Shown piece after piece: positions 8,558 through 17,575 of a stretch of 64,000 nt of DNA (positions within the stretch are counted from its first letter, which is position 1; each line of letters starts with the position of its first letter). Below the pieces are notes generated by a model that saw only the letters and a program-made list of their open reading frames with translations, searched no databases and had not been told where the DNA came from. Location of the stretch: assembly GCF_051857475.1 (NCBI RefSeq), contig NZ_JBPZGZ010000004.1:496001-560000 (forward strand). Direction: 5' to 3'. Source of the DNA: Pelomonas sp051857475 (GTDB lineage: Bacteria > Pseudomonadota > Gammaproteobacteria > Burkholderiales > Burkholderiaceae_C). Made by a program: the position numbers and the translations under genes.

Positions 8558-8592
8558 AAAGCCGGCCCGTGCAAGCGGAGCCGGTAAGACGG

Positions 8593-9936
8593 ATGAGACA
8601 ACCGTTCCCGCCTGGCTTCCTCTGGGGCTGCGCGACCTCGGCCTACCAGATCGAAGGATCGCCGCTGGCCGATGGCGCCGGCGTCAGCAACTGGCATCGC
8701 TTCGTGCGCACGCCGGGCCGCGTGCATGGTGGCGACACCGGCGACATGGCCTGTGACCACTACCGCCGCATGAAGGACGACGTCGCGCTGATGCGCGAGC
8801 TGGGCCTGACCGCCTACCGCTTCAGCATCGCCTGGAACCGTGTGCTGCCCCAAGGCCGCGGCCAGGTGAACGCGCCCGGTCTGGGCTTCTACGAACGCCT
8901 CGTCGACGAACTGCTGGCCGCCGGCATCCAGCCCATGGCGACCTTGCACCACTGGGACCTGCCCGCCGCCCTGGACGACCGCGGCGGCTGGCTCAACCCC
9001 GACATGCCGGACTGGTTTGCCGACTACGCCCAGGTCTGCTTCAAGGCCCTGGACGACCGCGTGCCGCTGTGGGTCACGCTGAACGAGCCCTGGGTGGTGG
9101 CCGACGGCGGCTTCATGCAGGGCGCTTTGGCGCCGGGCCACAAGAGCGCCTTCGAGGCGGCCATCGTGGCGCACCGGCTGATGCAGTCCCACGCCAAGGG
9201 CGTGCAGGCCTACCGCGCCGTGGGCAAGAACCAGATCGGCCTCGTCGTCAACATCGAGCCCAAGCACCTGCCGCCCGACGCGACGGATGCCGACCGCCAC
9301 GCCGCGCGCCTGGCCGACGCCTACATGAACCGCCAGTACCTCGACCCGGCCCTGCTCGGCAGCTACCCGGACGAGTTGCGCGAGGTCTTCGGCGAGGCCT
9401 GGCCCGACTGGCCGGCCGCCGAAGTCGAGGCCCTGAAGCAGCCGGTCGACTTCCTCGGCCTGAACTACTACACCCGCGCCGTCGTGCGCCACGACGCCAA
9501 GGCCTGGCCGGTGCCGGCCACGCCGCAGCGCCAGCCTGGCGCCATCCACACCGAGATGGGTTGGGAGGTGCACCCGCAAAGCCTGGCCGACACCCTGGTG
9601 TGGATGCACGAGCGCTATGGCGGCCTGCCGCTGTACGTGACCGAGAACGGCGCCGCCTTCTACGACCCGCCGAAGGCCATTGATGGCCGCGTCGACGACC
9701 CGCTGCGCCAGCACTATCTGCGCACCCATATCGCCGCCGTGCAGGACGCGATGGCGCGAGGCGCCGACATGCGCGGCTATTTCGCCTGGTCGATGTTCGA
9801 CAACCTGGAGTGGTCGCTCGGGTTTGCCAAGCGGTTTGGCCTGGTGCATGTGGACTTTCAGACACAGCAACGCACGCCCAAGGACAGCGCGCGCTTCTAT
9901 GCTGAGGTCATCGCCGCACATGGCACGAATCTCTGA
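8593..9936 (+). CDS. GH1 beta-glucosidase
   Basis: A 447-residue cytoplasmic glycoside hydrolase family 1 enzyme of normal length. The N-terminal signature FPPGFLWGCATSAYQIEGS, the acid/base Glu165 in TLNEPW and the nucleophile Glu351 in YVTENGAAF are intact, so a retaining beta-glycosidase is expected. There is no signal peptide, consistent with cleaving imported oligosaccharides. It is the first gene after the promoter and palindrome. In the proposed pathway it would split short beta-glucosides such as sophorose to glucose. GH1 enzymes are often promiscuous, so linkage preference is inference from context. The ribosome site is weak (CGGAG 12 bases upstream), but the start fits the family. 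Confidence 0.92.
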   Translation: MRQPFPPGFLWGCATSAYQIEGSPLADGAGVSNWHRFVRTPGRVHGGDTGDMACDHYRRMKDDVALMRELGLTAYRFSIAWNRVLPQGRGQVNAPGLGFYERLVDELLAAGIQPMATLHHWDLPAALDDRGGWLNPDMPDWFADYAQVCFKALDDRVPLWVTLNEPWVVADGGFMQGALAPGHKSAFEAAIVAHRLMQSHAKGVQAYRAVGKNQIGLVVNIEPKHLPPDATDADRHAARLADAYMNRQYLDPALLGSYPDELREVFGEAWPDWPAAEVEALKQPVDFLGLNYYTRAVVRHDAKAWPVPATPQRQPGAIHTEMGWEVHPQSLADTLVWMHERYGGLPLYVTENGAAFYDPPKAIDGRVDDPLRQHYLRTHIAAVQDAMARGADMRGYFAWSMFDNLEWSLGFAKRFGLVHVDFQTQQRTPKDSARFYAEVIAAHGTNL

Positions 9937-9943
9937 CAACAAC

Positions 9944-10954
9944 ATGACAGTCGCTCCCGCCACGATCAAGGATGTCGCCCGCGTTGCCGGCGTCTCGGTG
10001 GCCACCGTGTCCCGGGCGCTGAACGGTGCCGAGAACGTGCTGCCCCACACCCGCGAGCGCATCATCGAAGTGGCCCGCGAACTGCGCTATGCGCCTTCGG
10101 GCGCCGCGCGCAGCCTCATCACGCGCCGCACCGACACCGTCGGTGCCCTGCTGCCCGACCTGCACGGCGAGTTCTTCTCCGAGCTCATCCGCGGCATCGA
10201 CCAGGCGGCCCGCTCGCGCGGCCTGCACCTGCTGCTGTCCAGTTCGCACGATGACGCCCAGGAGGCGGCCGCGGCCCTGCGCGCGATGAACGGCCGCGTC
10301 GACGGCCTGCTCGTCATGTCGCCGCATGCCGACGATGACTTCCTGTCGCAGAACCTGCCGCTCAATCTGCCGGCCGTGCTGCTGAACTCCGGCGTGCGCT
10401 CGCCGACCCAGCCCGTCTTCGCGGTCGACAACTTCGGCGGCGCCAAGGCCATGACCGAACACCTCGTGCGCATCGGACGCCGGCGCATCGCCTTCCTCGG
10501 CGGCCCGGCCGCCAACTTCGAGGCCCGCGAGCGCGAACGCGGCTATCGCGCCGGCCTGCCCGGCGGCGCGACGCCCCGGCTGCTGGAAGGCGACTTCTCC
10601 GAAGGCGGTGGCCAGCGCGCCGGCGCGGCCCTGCTGGCCCTGCCTGCGGCCGAACGGCCCGACGCCGTCTTTGCCGCCAACGACATCATGGCCATCGGCC
10701 TGCTCGGCACGCTGATGGCCGGCGGCGTGCGTGTTCCCGAAGACATCGCCCTGGCCGGCTTCGACGACATCCCCATCGCGCGCTATGTGGCGCCGGCCCT
10801 CACCACCATGCGCGTGCCCATCGCGGCTCTTGGTGGCCAAGCCCTGGATGCGCTGGCCGATGCCGTCCTGACGCCGCGCAGCGGCCCGGCCGACGCCACC
10901 GTCATGCCCGTCGAACTCATCGTGCGCCGCTCCTGCGGTGGCGCCCCGAGCTGA
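9944..10954 (+). CDS. LacI-family transcriptional regulator of the glucan locus
   Basis: A 336-residue repressor with an N-terminal LacI helix-turn-helix (TIKDVARVAGVSVATVSRAL) and hinge, then a periplasmic-binding-protein-like sensor domain (GALLPDLHGEFFSELIRGID, AFLGGPAANFEARERERGY, PDAVFAANDIMAIG). It would bind a palindromic operator and release it on binding a sugar. It lies eight bases after GH1 and upstream of the TonB receptor. ATG 9944 places the helix-turn-helix at the usual position. An in-frame ATG at 9920, overlapping the GH1 end with GAGGT upstream, is an alternative. The 8540-8557 palindrome is its likely target. Confidence 0.9.
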   Translation: MTVAPATIKDVARVAGVSVATVSRALNGAENVLPHTRERIIEVARELRYAPSGAARSLITRRTDTVGALLPDLHGEFFSELIRGIDQAARSRGLHLLLSSSHDDAQEAAAALRAMNGRVDGLLVMSPHADDDFLSQNLPLNLPAVLLNSGVRSPTQPVFAVDNFGGAKAMTEHLVRIGRRRIAFLGGPAANFEARERERGYRAGLPGGATPRLLEGDFSEGGGQRAGAALLALPAAERPDAVFAANDIMAIGLLGTLMAGGVRVPEDIALAGFDDIPIARYVAPALTTMRVPIAALGGQALDALADAVLTPRSGPADATVMPVELIVRRSCGGAPS

Positions 10955-10998
10955 ATCCCGTCCGAACCACAGCACACACAACAGGAGACAAGGACATC

Positions 10999-13926
10999 AT
11001 GAGCAACACCCGCCAACACTGGCGCCGCCACGCCCTCGCCACGGCCGTCTGCTTCGCGCTGGCCGGCGCCGCCTCGGCCCAGACCTCCAATGCCACCGTG
11101 CGCGGCACCATCACGGCCGCCGGCGCTGCCGCGCCTGCCGGCACGGACGTCATCGCCGTCAACAAGGCCACCGGCAGCACCTACCGCACCAAGACCCTGG
11201 CCGACGGCAGCTATGTGCTGCTGGGCCTGAACCCGGGCAGCTACGAGATCCGCGTCGGTGGCGCCCCCAGCGGCAGTGAAGTGACGCTGTCGGTGGGCCA
11301 GAACGCCACGCTGGACCTCGGCAGCACCGATGCCAAGCTCGGCACCGTCGTCATCCAGGGCAGCGCGCAGCGCCAGGGTGTCATCGACTCCCAGGTCGGC
11401 ACGACGGTTTCCAACAAGATGATCGAGGCCATCCCGCAGGCCACGCGCAACTTCCTGTCGGCCGCCGACTTCGCGCCGGGCGTGCGCTTCGACACCGATC
11501 CGAGCGGCAACACGCGTCTGCGCGGCGGGTCGCAAAACATTGACGCTGTAAACGTTTTCATCGACGGCGTCGGCCACAAGAACAACATCCTGCGTGGCGG
11601 CGTCAACGGCCAGGACACCAGCCAGGGCAACCCCTTCCCGCAGACGGCCATTGCCGAGTACCGGGTGCTGACGCAGAACTACAAGGCCGAGTTCGACCAG
11701 GTCTCCAGCGTCGCCATCACGGCCGTCACCAAGTCGGGTGGCAACGAGACCCATGGCAATGTCTACGTCAACCGCACCGGCAGCAACTGGACCTCGCTGA
11801 GCCCCATCCAGGAGCGCGACGAGGCGAACGGCATCCCGGCGCCGTCCAACCGCCAGATCGAGGGCGGCTTCAGCATCGGTGGCGCCATCAAGCCCGATGC
11901 CCTGCATTACTTCGTCGCCTATGACGGCAAGTCCATCGACAAGCCGCGCCAGCTGACGGCGATGAACCTGGACAAATACCCCACCAGCCCCGGCGTCGTG
12001 CCGTCCATCGTGGACCAGCAGGGCTCGTTCAAGGGCCAGTTCAAGGAGCACCTGCTGTTCGGCAAGCTGTCGGCCGAGATCGATGACCGCCAGCGCCTGG
12101 ACCTGTCGACGACGCTGCGCAAGGAGACCAGCTACTCCGTCGACGGTGACCGTTATGCGCCCAGCACGGCCATCAACAACAACAACAACGAGTACCGCGT
12201 CGACCTGAGCCACGAGTACACCGGCGACCGCTGGCTCAACGAGGCCCGCATCGGCTGGGAAAGCGCCAAGTGGAACCCGCAATCCGACTCCACCGACCCG
12301 CAGATCCGCTACAAGTACTCGCCCACCAACAAGATCGACAACGTCCAGGACATCTTCTTCGTCGGCGGCTCGCCCAACGCCCAGGACCGGCGCCAGAAGG
12401 GCTTCTACCTGAAGGACGACCTCAGCTACACCGGCCTGGCCGGCCACGTCATCAAGGGTGGCGTGCAGTTCAAGGCCATGAAGTACGAGCTCAGCGGCAC
12501 GGCCTTCCGCGTGCCCACCATCGACACGGTGCTGAACACCGCGACGGGCCAGGGCTATTACAACGGCCTGGCCTGCACGGGCACCAATGTCAGCAGCAGC
12601 GGCCTGTCCAGCGACCAGTGCAATATCCGCCTGGCCATCCCGTCCGTGTCGGTGAACTTCAAGAACAACCAGTACGGCCTCTATCTGCAGGACGACTGGA
12701 AGCTCAACAAGCAGGTGGAACTCAACCTGGGCATGCGCTGGGACTATGAGGACAACATGCTGAACAACAGCTATGTGACGCCGGCCGACCGCATCGCCGC
12801 GCTGAACGCGCTGGACGGCCGCACCGTCGACGGCATCACGGCGCCTCCCGGCCAGACCTACGCCCAGACCCTGGCCAAGGGCGGCATCAACATCGCCGAC
12901 TACATCTCCACCGGCAGCTCGCGCAAACCCTTCAAGAGCGCCTTCGCACCGCGCCTGGGCGCGTCCTACGACGTCTTCAGCAACAAGGAAACGGTCATCT
13001 ACGGCGGCTGGGGCCGCAGCTATGACCGCCGCATGGCCAACAACGCGCTGGACGAGCTGCAGAAGAACGCTGCGCCCAACGGCGAGATCTGGCTGATCCG
13101 CAACAAGTTCAAGATGCCTTTCGCCGACCAGATGAGCCTGGGCCTGCGCCAGGCGCTGGGCAGCTGGAACATGGATGTCGCGGTGTCCAACATCCACGCC
13201 AAGAACCAGTTCTTCTGGTCCAACGGCAACCGCGACCCCAACGGCGGTTTCGGCAATTCCAACAACGTCGACCCGCTGTGGGGCGGTGCGCCGCGCAACT
13301 ACGGCACCATCGTGCTGGGCGACTTCAGCGGCGAGAACAAGGCCACCAGCATCTTCCTGTCGCTGGAGAAGCCCTACACCCCCGCCAGTGGCTGGAGCAT
13401 GACGGTGGCCTACACCCACACCGACGCCAAGACCACCAACAACGAGTGGTCGGACGACATCTTCGACTGGACCTATGGCAAGGCCAACCACGGCTTCCAT
13501 CCCAGCAAGGACGCCGAGAAGAACCGCCTCGTGGTGGGCGGCTTCTTCGACAAGCTGCCCTGGGGCATGCAGCTGTCCGGCAAGTTGACGCTGGGCGATG
13601 GCCAGCCGCGTCGCGTCGTGGACTGCCACAACGGCTTCACCGGCACGACGGGTTGCACGGCGGTGGCACGTGGCTCCGACAATTTCAGGCAGCTCGACAT
13701 GGCCCTGGCCAAGAGCTTCAAGGTCTATGGTGGCGACCTGCAGATCCGCGCCGATGTGCTCAATCTCTTCAACACCGCCAACTGGGGCTATTACGACGAC
13801 TGGGTCGGCGGTCCTTCCACCCCGCCCAAGAACGCCCTGGGCGGCGACAACGACCACTTCGACACCAAGACCGGCGTGCGCGGCACCATGCGCCAGTTCA
13901 AGCTGGGCGTGAGTTACACCTTCTGA
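10999..13926 (+). CDS. TonB-dependent outer-membrane receptor (carboxypeptidase-regulatory N-domain)
   Basis: A 975-residue outer-membrane transporter. The ATG is preceded by AGGAG, and a signal peptide ends GAASAQ. A carboxypeptidase-regulatory-like beta-sandwich follows (TVRGTITAAG, LADGSYVLLGLNPGSYEIRVG), then the plug domain (FIDGV region) and a long 22-strand-type barrel ending in the expected aromatic SYTF. No SusD homologue is adjacent, as is normal for proteobacterial glycan receptors. Position between the LacI gene and the glucanase suggests uptake of long or cyclic glucan fragments into the periplasm. Codons around residue 182 create an operator-like site within the gene. Confidence 0.9.
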   Translation: MSNTRQHWRRHALATAVCFALAGAASAQTSNATVRGTITAAGAAAPAGTDVIAVNKATGSTYRTKTLADGSYVLLGLNPGSYEIRVGGAPSGSEVTLSVGQNATLDLGSTDAKLGTVVIQGSAQRQGVIDSQVGTTVSNKMIEAIPQATRNFLSAADFAPGVRFDTDPSGNTRLRGGSQNIDAVNVFIDGVGHKNNILRGGVNGQDTSQGNPFPQTAIAEYRVLTQNYKAEFDQVSSVAITAVTKSGGNETHGNVYVNRTGSNWTSLSPIQERDEANGIPAPSNRQIEGGFSIGGAIKPDALHYFVAYDGKSIDKPRQLTAMNLDKYPTSPGVVPSIVDQQGSFKGQFKEHLLFGKLSAEIDDRQRLDLSTTLRKETSYSVDGDRYAPSTAINNNNNEYRVDLSHEYTGDRWLNEARIGWESAKWNPQSDSTDPQIRYKYSPTNKIDNVQDIFFVGGSPNAQDRRQKGFYLKDDLSYTGLAGHVIKGGVQFKAMKYELSGTAFRVPTIDTVLNTATGQGYYNGLACTGTNVSSSGLSSDQCNIRLAIPSVSVNFKNNQYGLYLQDDWKLNKQVELNLGMRWDYEDNMLNNSYVTPADRIAALNALDGRTVDGITAPPGQTYAQTLAKGGINIADYISTGSSRKPFKSAFAPRLGASYDVFSNKETVIYGGWGRSYDRRMANNALDELQKNAAPNGEIWLIRNKFKMPFADQMSLGLRQALGSWNMDVAVSNIHAKNQFFWSNGNRDPNGGFGNSNNVDPLWGGAPRNYGTIVLGDFSGENKATSIFLSLEKPYTPASGWSMTVAYTHTDAKTTNNEWSDDIFDWTYGKANHGFHPSKDAEKNRLVVGGFFDKLPWGMQLSGKLTLGDGQPRRVVDCHNGFTGTTGCTAVARGSDNFRQLDMALAKSFKVYGGDLQIRADVLNLFNTANWGYYDDWVGGPSTPPKNALGGDNDHFDTKTGVRGTMRQFKLGVSYTF
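11547..11560. promoter_or_regulatory. operator-like site inside TonB receptor gene
   Basis: TGTAAACGTTTTCA differs at one base from the core TGTAAACGTTTACA of the palindrome at 8540-8557. It uses the AT-rich codons GTA, AAC and GTT in an otherwise GC3-biased gene. It may be an auxiliary site of the same LacI-family regulator. Confidence 0.45.
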
Positions 13927-13989
13927 TCCCGTTGAAGTCCGGGGGTCGGCTGGGCTGAACGCAGGCTGGCTCCCACAATCACCCCCACC

Positions 13990-15411
13990 ATGAGTTTGCT
14001 GACCCGACGCGCCGTCCTTGCACACGGCGCCGGCCTCGCGCTGGCCGCCAACCTGCCCAGCTGGGCCGAGGCGCCGGCGCCCGCTGCCGACCTCTTTCTC
14101 GCCGATCTCGAGCGCCGCACCTTCGACTTCTTCTGGGAGACGACCGACGCGAAGACGGGCCTGGCGCCCGACCGCTGGCCCACGCCATCCTTCGCCAGCA
14201 TCGCCGCCGTCGGCTTCGCGCTCAGCGCCTATCCGGTGGGCGTGGCGCGCGGCTACATCACGCGGGCCCAGGCGCGCGAACGCACGCTGACCACGCTGCG
14301 CTTCTTCGCCGGCTTGCCGCAAGGGCCGGGCAAGACCGGCGTGGCCGGCCACAAGGGCTTTTTCTATCACTTCCTCGACATGAAGGAGGGCCTGCGCTTT
14401 GCCCAGTGCGAGCTGTCCACCGTCGACACCAGCCTGCTGCTGATGGGCGCCCTGCATGCCCAGAGCTTCTTTGACGGCGAGCAGGCCGACGAGGCCGCGA
14501 TCCGCAAGCTGGTGGACGAGCTCTACGGCCGCGTCGACTGGGCCTGGGCCCAGGTGAGACCGCCGTCGATCAGCCACGGCTGGACGCCCGAGAAGGGCTT
14601 CATCCCCAGCGACTGGAAGGGCTACAACGAGGCCATGATGGTCTATCTGCTGGCACTCGGCTCGCCGACCAAGCCGGTCAATCCCGAGGCCTACGACGCC
14701 TGGCTCAGCACCTACGATGAGCACAGCTGGGGCGAGAGCCAGGGCCAGACGCTGCTGCGCTTTCCGCCGCTGTTCGGCCACCAGTTCACGCACTGCTGGG
14801 TCGACTTCCGCGGCATCCGCGACTCCTACATGCGCGCCAAGGGCCTGGACTATTTCGAGAACTCGCGCCGCGCCACCTATGTGCAGCGCGACTACGCCTC
14901 CGCCAATCCGCTGGGCTGGCAGGGCTACAGCGCCGAGATCTGGGGCATCAGCGCCAGCGACGGCCCGGCCGACATCAAGCTGGCCTACACGACGACCGCC
15001 GGCAAGACCGAGAAGCGCCGCTTCATCAGCTATGCCGGCCGCGGCATGGGCCTGTACGACGACGGCACGCTGGCGCCCTACGCGGCCGGCGGCTCCATCG
15101 CCTTCGCGCCCGAGATCGTCATCCCGGCGCTGGTGGCCATCAAGGAACGCTATCCGCACACCTTCGGCCGCTACGGCTTCTGGGATGCCTTCAACCCCAG
15201 CTTCAACTACCCCGACGTGCGCCTGACGCATGGCCGCATCGAGCCCGGCAAGGGCTGGGTGGACACCGACATGCTGGGCATCGACCAGGGCCCCCTGCTG
15301 GCGATGATGGGCAATCATCGCGGCGAGCTGATCTGGAGCGTCATGCGCAAGAACCCGCACTTGGTTCGAGGGCTGAAGAAAGCCGGCTTCACCGGAGGCT
15401 GGCTCGGTTGA
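13990..15411 (+). CDS. GH144-like (glycoamylase-domain) endo-beta-1,2-glucanase
   Basis: A 473-residue exported enzyme with an RR-containing signal peptide (TRRAVLAHGAGLALAANLPS, possibly Tat) and a single glycoamylase-type (PF10091-like) alpha/alpha barrel. Diagnostic stretches are TFDFFWETTDAKTGLAPDRW, GFFYHFLDM, GWTPEKGFIPSDWKGYNEAM, GLYDDGTLAPYAAGGSIAF and GIDQGPLLAMMGNHR. Characterised bacterial members of this domain form family GH144, endo-beta-1,2-glucanases. Seen together with a GH94 of the sophoro-oligosaccharide phosphorylase type, the same specificity is likely: cutting beta-1,2-glucan into oligomers in the periplasm. The name glucoamylase used in databases should not be taken as starch activity. 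Confidence 0.8.
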   Translation: MSLLTRRAVLAHGAGLALAANLPSWAEAPAPAADLFLADLERRTFDFFWETTDAKTGLAPDRWPTPSFASIAAVGFALSAYPVGVARGYITRAQARERTLTTLRFFAGLPQGPGKTGVAGHKGFFYHFLDMKEGLRFAQCELSTVDTSLLLMGALHAQSFFDGEQADEAAIRKLVDELYGRVDWAWAQVRPPSISHGWTPEKGFIPSDWKGYNEAMMVYLLALGSPTKPVNPEAYDAWLSTYDEHSWGESQGQTLLRFPPLFGHQFTHCWVDFRGIRDSYMRAKGLDYFENSRRATYVQRDYASANPLGWQGYSAEIWGISASDGPADIKLAYTTTAGKTEKRRFISYAGRGMGLYDDGTLAPYAAGGSIAFAPEIVIPALVAIKERYPHTFGRYGFWDAFNPSFNYPDVRLTHGRIEPGKGWVDTDMLGIDQGPLLAMMGNHRGELIWSVMRKNPHLVRGLKKAGFTGGWLG

Positions 15412-15413
15412 CC

Positions 15414-16682
15414 ATGCGCCGCCGCAGTCTGCTCACCGCTGCCGGAGCCGTCGCGCTCGCGGGCTGCGCACGTGACGATGGCCCAACGACGCTGCGCTTC
15501 TGGGCCATGGGCCGCGAGAGCGAGGTCGTGGCCGAGCTGATGCCGGCCTTCGAGCGCGAGCACCCCGGCGTGCGCGTCAAGGTCGAGCAACTGCCGTGGA
15601 CGGCCGCGCACGAGAAGCTGCTGACCGCCTTTGCGGGTGACGCCACGCCCGACCTGGCCCAGGTCGGCAACACCTGGCTGCCCGAGATGCAGGCCCTGGG
15701 CGCGCTGGAGCCGTTGGAGCCCTGGCTCGCGCGCACGCCCATGCTCGCGGCCGGCGACTACTTCGAAGGCATCTGGGCCACCAATGCGCCGAGCGGCCAG
15801 CGCGTCGGCCTGCCCTGGTATGTGGACACGCGTCTGATGTTCGTGCGCCAGGACCTGCTCGCGAAAGCCGGCATCCCGTCCATGCCGGTCAGCTGGGACG
15901 ACTGGCGCGCCACGCTGGCCCGGCTGCGCGAACGCGGCATGGACAAACCCATGCTGCTGCCCACCAACGAATCCGCGCCGCTGCTGGCCCTGGCCCTGCA
16001 GCAGCCCGGAGAGGTGCTGCGCGACGGCGGCCGCTACGGCAACTTCTCGGGCGCGGGCTTTCGCAAGGCCCTGGCCTTCTACCTGGAGCGCTTCCAGCGC
16101 GGCGAGGCGCCCGGCGTCAGCGAGGTGCAGATCGGCAACCTCTGGCAGGAGTTTGGCCGCGGCAACTTCGCCTTCTACATGTCCGGCCCCTGGGACATCG
16201 GCGAGTTCAAGCGCCGCCTGCCGCCCGAACTCGCCAACGCCTGGATCACGGCCGAGCTGCCCGGGCCGGACGGCCCCGGGGCTTCCATCGCCGGCGGCGC
16301 CAGCCTGGTGATTTTCAAGCGCGCCCGCCACAAGCCCGAGGTCTGGGCCCTGATCAGCTATCTGAGCCGCCCTGACGTGCAGCTGGAGTTCTACCGCCTG
16401 ACGGGCGACCTGCCGGCACGGCGCAGCGCCTGGGCCTTGCCGCTGAACGGCGCGACGCTGGCCGAGGACCGCCACGCCGCCGCCTTCCACCGCCAGTTGC
16501 AGCGCGTGCGCGCGGCGCCGGCCGTGCCGGAGTGGGAGCGCATCGAGAAGGAGATGCAGTTCGCCGCCACGCGCGCCGTGCACGGCGTGACCGACCTGGA
16601 CACGACGGTGAAGAAGCTCGATGCCCTCGTCGACGGCATCCTGGAAAAGCGCCGCTGGATGCTGGACAAGGCCAGGGCATGA
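15414..16682 (+). CDS. sugar ABC transporter substrate-binding lipoprotein
   Basis: A 422-residue extracellular solute-binding protein of family 1 (MalE/UgpB-like). It begins MRRRSLLTAAGAVALAGC, a lipoprotein signal with Cys18 as the lipidated residue. The mature start LRFWAMGRESEVVAELMPAF and the PDLAQVGNTWLPEM hinge segment are typical of oligosaccharide-binding proteins. A TTG at 15408 better matches the GGAGG site at 15394-15398, so the true start may be six bases earlier. It is coupled to two permease genes. In this locus it probably binds beta-1,2-linked gluco-oligosaccharides. No ATPase gene is present, so a shared MsmK/MalK-type ATPase elsewhere would be needed. Confidence 0.85.
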   Translation: MRRRSLLTAAGAVALAGCARDDGPTTLRFWAMGRESEVVAELMPAFEREHPGVRVKVEQLPWTAAHEKLLTAFAGDATPDLAQVGNTWLPEMQALGALEPLEPWLARTPMLAAGDYFEGIWATNAPSGQRVGLPWYVDTRLMFVRQDLLAKAGIPSMPVSWDDWRATLARLRERGMDKPMLLPTNESAPLLALALQQPGEVLRDGGRYGNFSGAGFRKALAFYLERFQRGEAPGVSEVQIGNLWQEFGRGNFAFYMSGPWDIGEFKRRLPPELANAWITAELPGPDGPGASIAGGASLVIFKRARHKPEVWALISYLSRPDVQLEFYRLTGDLPARRSAWALPLNGATLAEDRHAAAFHRQLQRVRAAPAVPEWERIEKEMQFAATRAVHGVTDLDTTVKKLDALVDGILEKRRWMLDKARA

Positions 16683-17575
16683 GGCACAGCGGTCGCGAAT
16701 CCCTCGCCGCCTGGGCGTTTGCCGCCCCGGCGCTGGTCGTCATCGCGCTCTTCTTCGGCGTGCCCGTCTTCGCCGGCCTGGCCCTGAGCCTGACCGACTT
16801 CGACATCTATGCCCTGGCCGACTTGCGCAATCTGCGCTGGCAGGGCTGGGACAACTACGTCCATGTGCTGAGCCTGCCGCTGTTCTGGAAGGCCCTGGGC
16901 AACACCGTCTATTTCGTCGTGCTGGGCGTGCCGCTGTCCATCGGTGTGTCCCTCGCTGCCGCCGTGCTGCTGCAGAGCAAGCTGGTGCGCTTCAAGCCGC
17001 TGCTGCGCACCGCCTTGTTCGCGCCCGTGGTGACGACGCTGGTGGCCGTGGCCGTCATCTGGCGCTATCTCTTCCACGTCAAGTACGGCCTGGTCAACTA
17101 CACGCTGCAATCCCTGGGCCTGGACCCGGTCGACTGGCTGGGCGACCCGCACTGGTCCATGCCCACCATCATCCTGTTCGCGGCCTGGAAGAATTTCGGC
17201 GGCAACATGATCATCTTCATCGCCGCCCTGCAGGCCGTGCCTCACGACCTGTACGAAGCCGCGCGGCTGGACGGCGCGCGCAGCTGGGCCCAGTTCCGCT
17301 ACATCACGCTGGCCAGCATCGCGCCGACGCTGCTGATGGTCACCATCCTGACGACGGCCGGCTACTTCCAGCTCTTCGCCGAGCCCTATGTGATGACCCA
17401 GGGCGGGCCGCTGCAGAGCACGGTCAGCGTGCTCTACCTGATGTACGACGAGGGCTTCAAGTGGTGGAACCTGGGCCTGGCCTCGGCCGTGGCCTTCGTG
17501 CTCTTCGTCGTCATCGTCGCATTCAGCAAGGGGCTGATCGCCGTGCAGCGTCGGTTGACGGGGGAGGGCGCATGA
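16679..17575 (+). CDS. sugar ABC transporter permease (MalF/UgpA type)
   Basis: A 298-residue inner-membrane permease with six predicted membrane segments. The EAA loop YEAARLDGARSWAQFRYITL, where the ATPase docks, is intact. It overlaps the binding-protein stop and the next permease start by four bases each (ATGA), so the three transporter genes are translated as a unit. The first segment begins at AAWAFAAPALVVIALFF. It would form the heterodimeric channel with the following gene for import of oligosaccharides released by the glucanase. Confidence 0.9.
   Translation: MRHSGRESLAAWAFAAPALVVIALFFGVPVFAGLALSLTDFDIYALADLRNLRWQGWDNYVHVLSLPLFWKALGNTVYFVVLGVPLSIGVSLAAAVLLQSKLVRFKPLLRTALFAPVVTTLVAVAVIWRYLFHVKYGLVNYTLQSLGLDPVDWLGDPHWSMPTIILFAAWKNFGGNMIIFIAALQAVPHDLYEAARLDGARSWAQFRYITLASIAPTLLMVTILTTAGYFQLFAEPYVMTQGGPLQSTVSVLYLMYDEGFKWWNLGLASAVAFVLFVVIVAFSKGLIAVQRRLTGEGA

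Noticed and set aside
10783..15360. A 4.6-kb open frame antisense to the TonB receptor and glucanase genes
   Set aside because: It is an antisense artefact of strong third-position GC bias: composition is Ala/Gly/Val/Arg/His-rich with no domain, and the sense-strand genes have clear families.
13990..15411. Starch glucoamylase reading of the glycoamylase-domain protein
   Set aside because: The domain name is historical; characterised relatives (GH144) act on beta-1,2-glucan and the gene context agrees.
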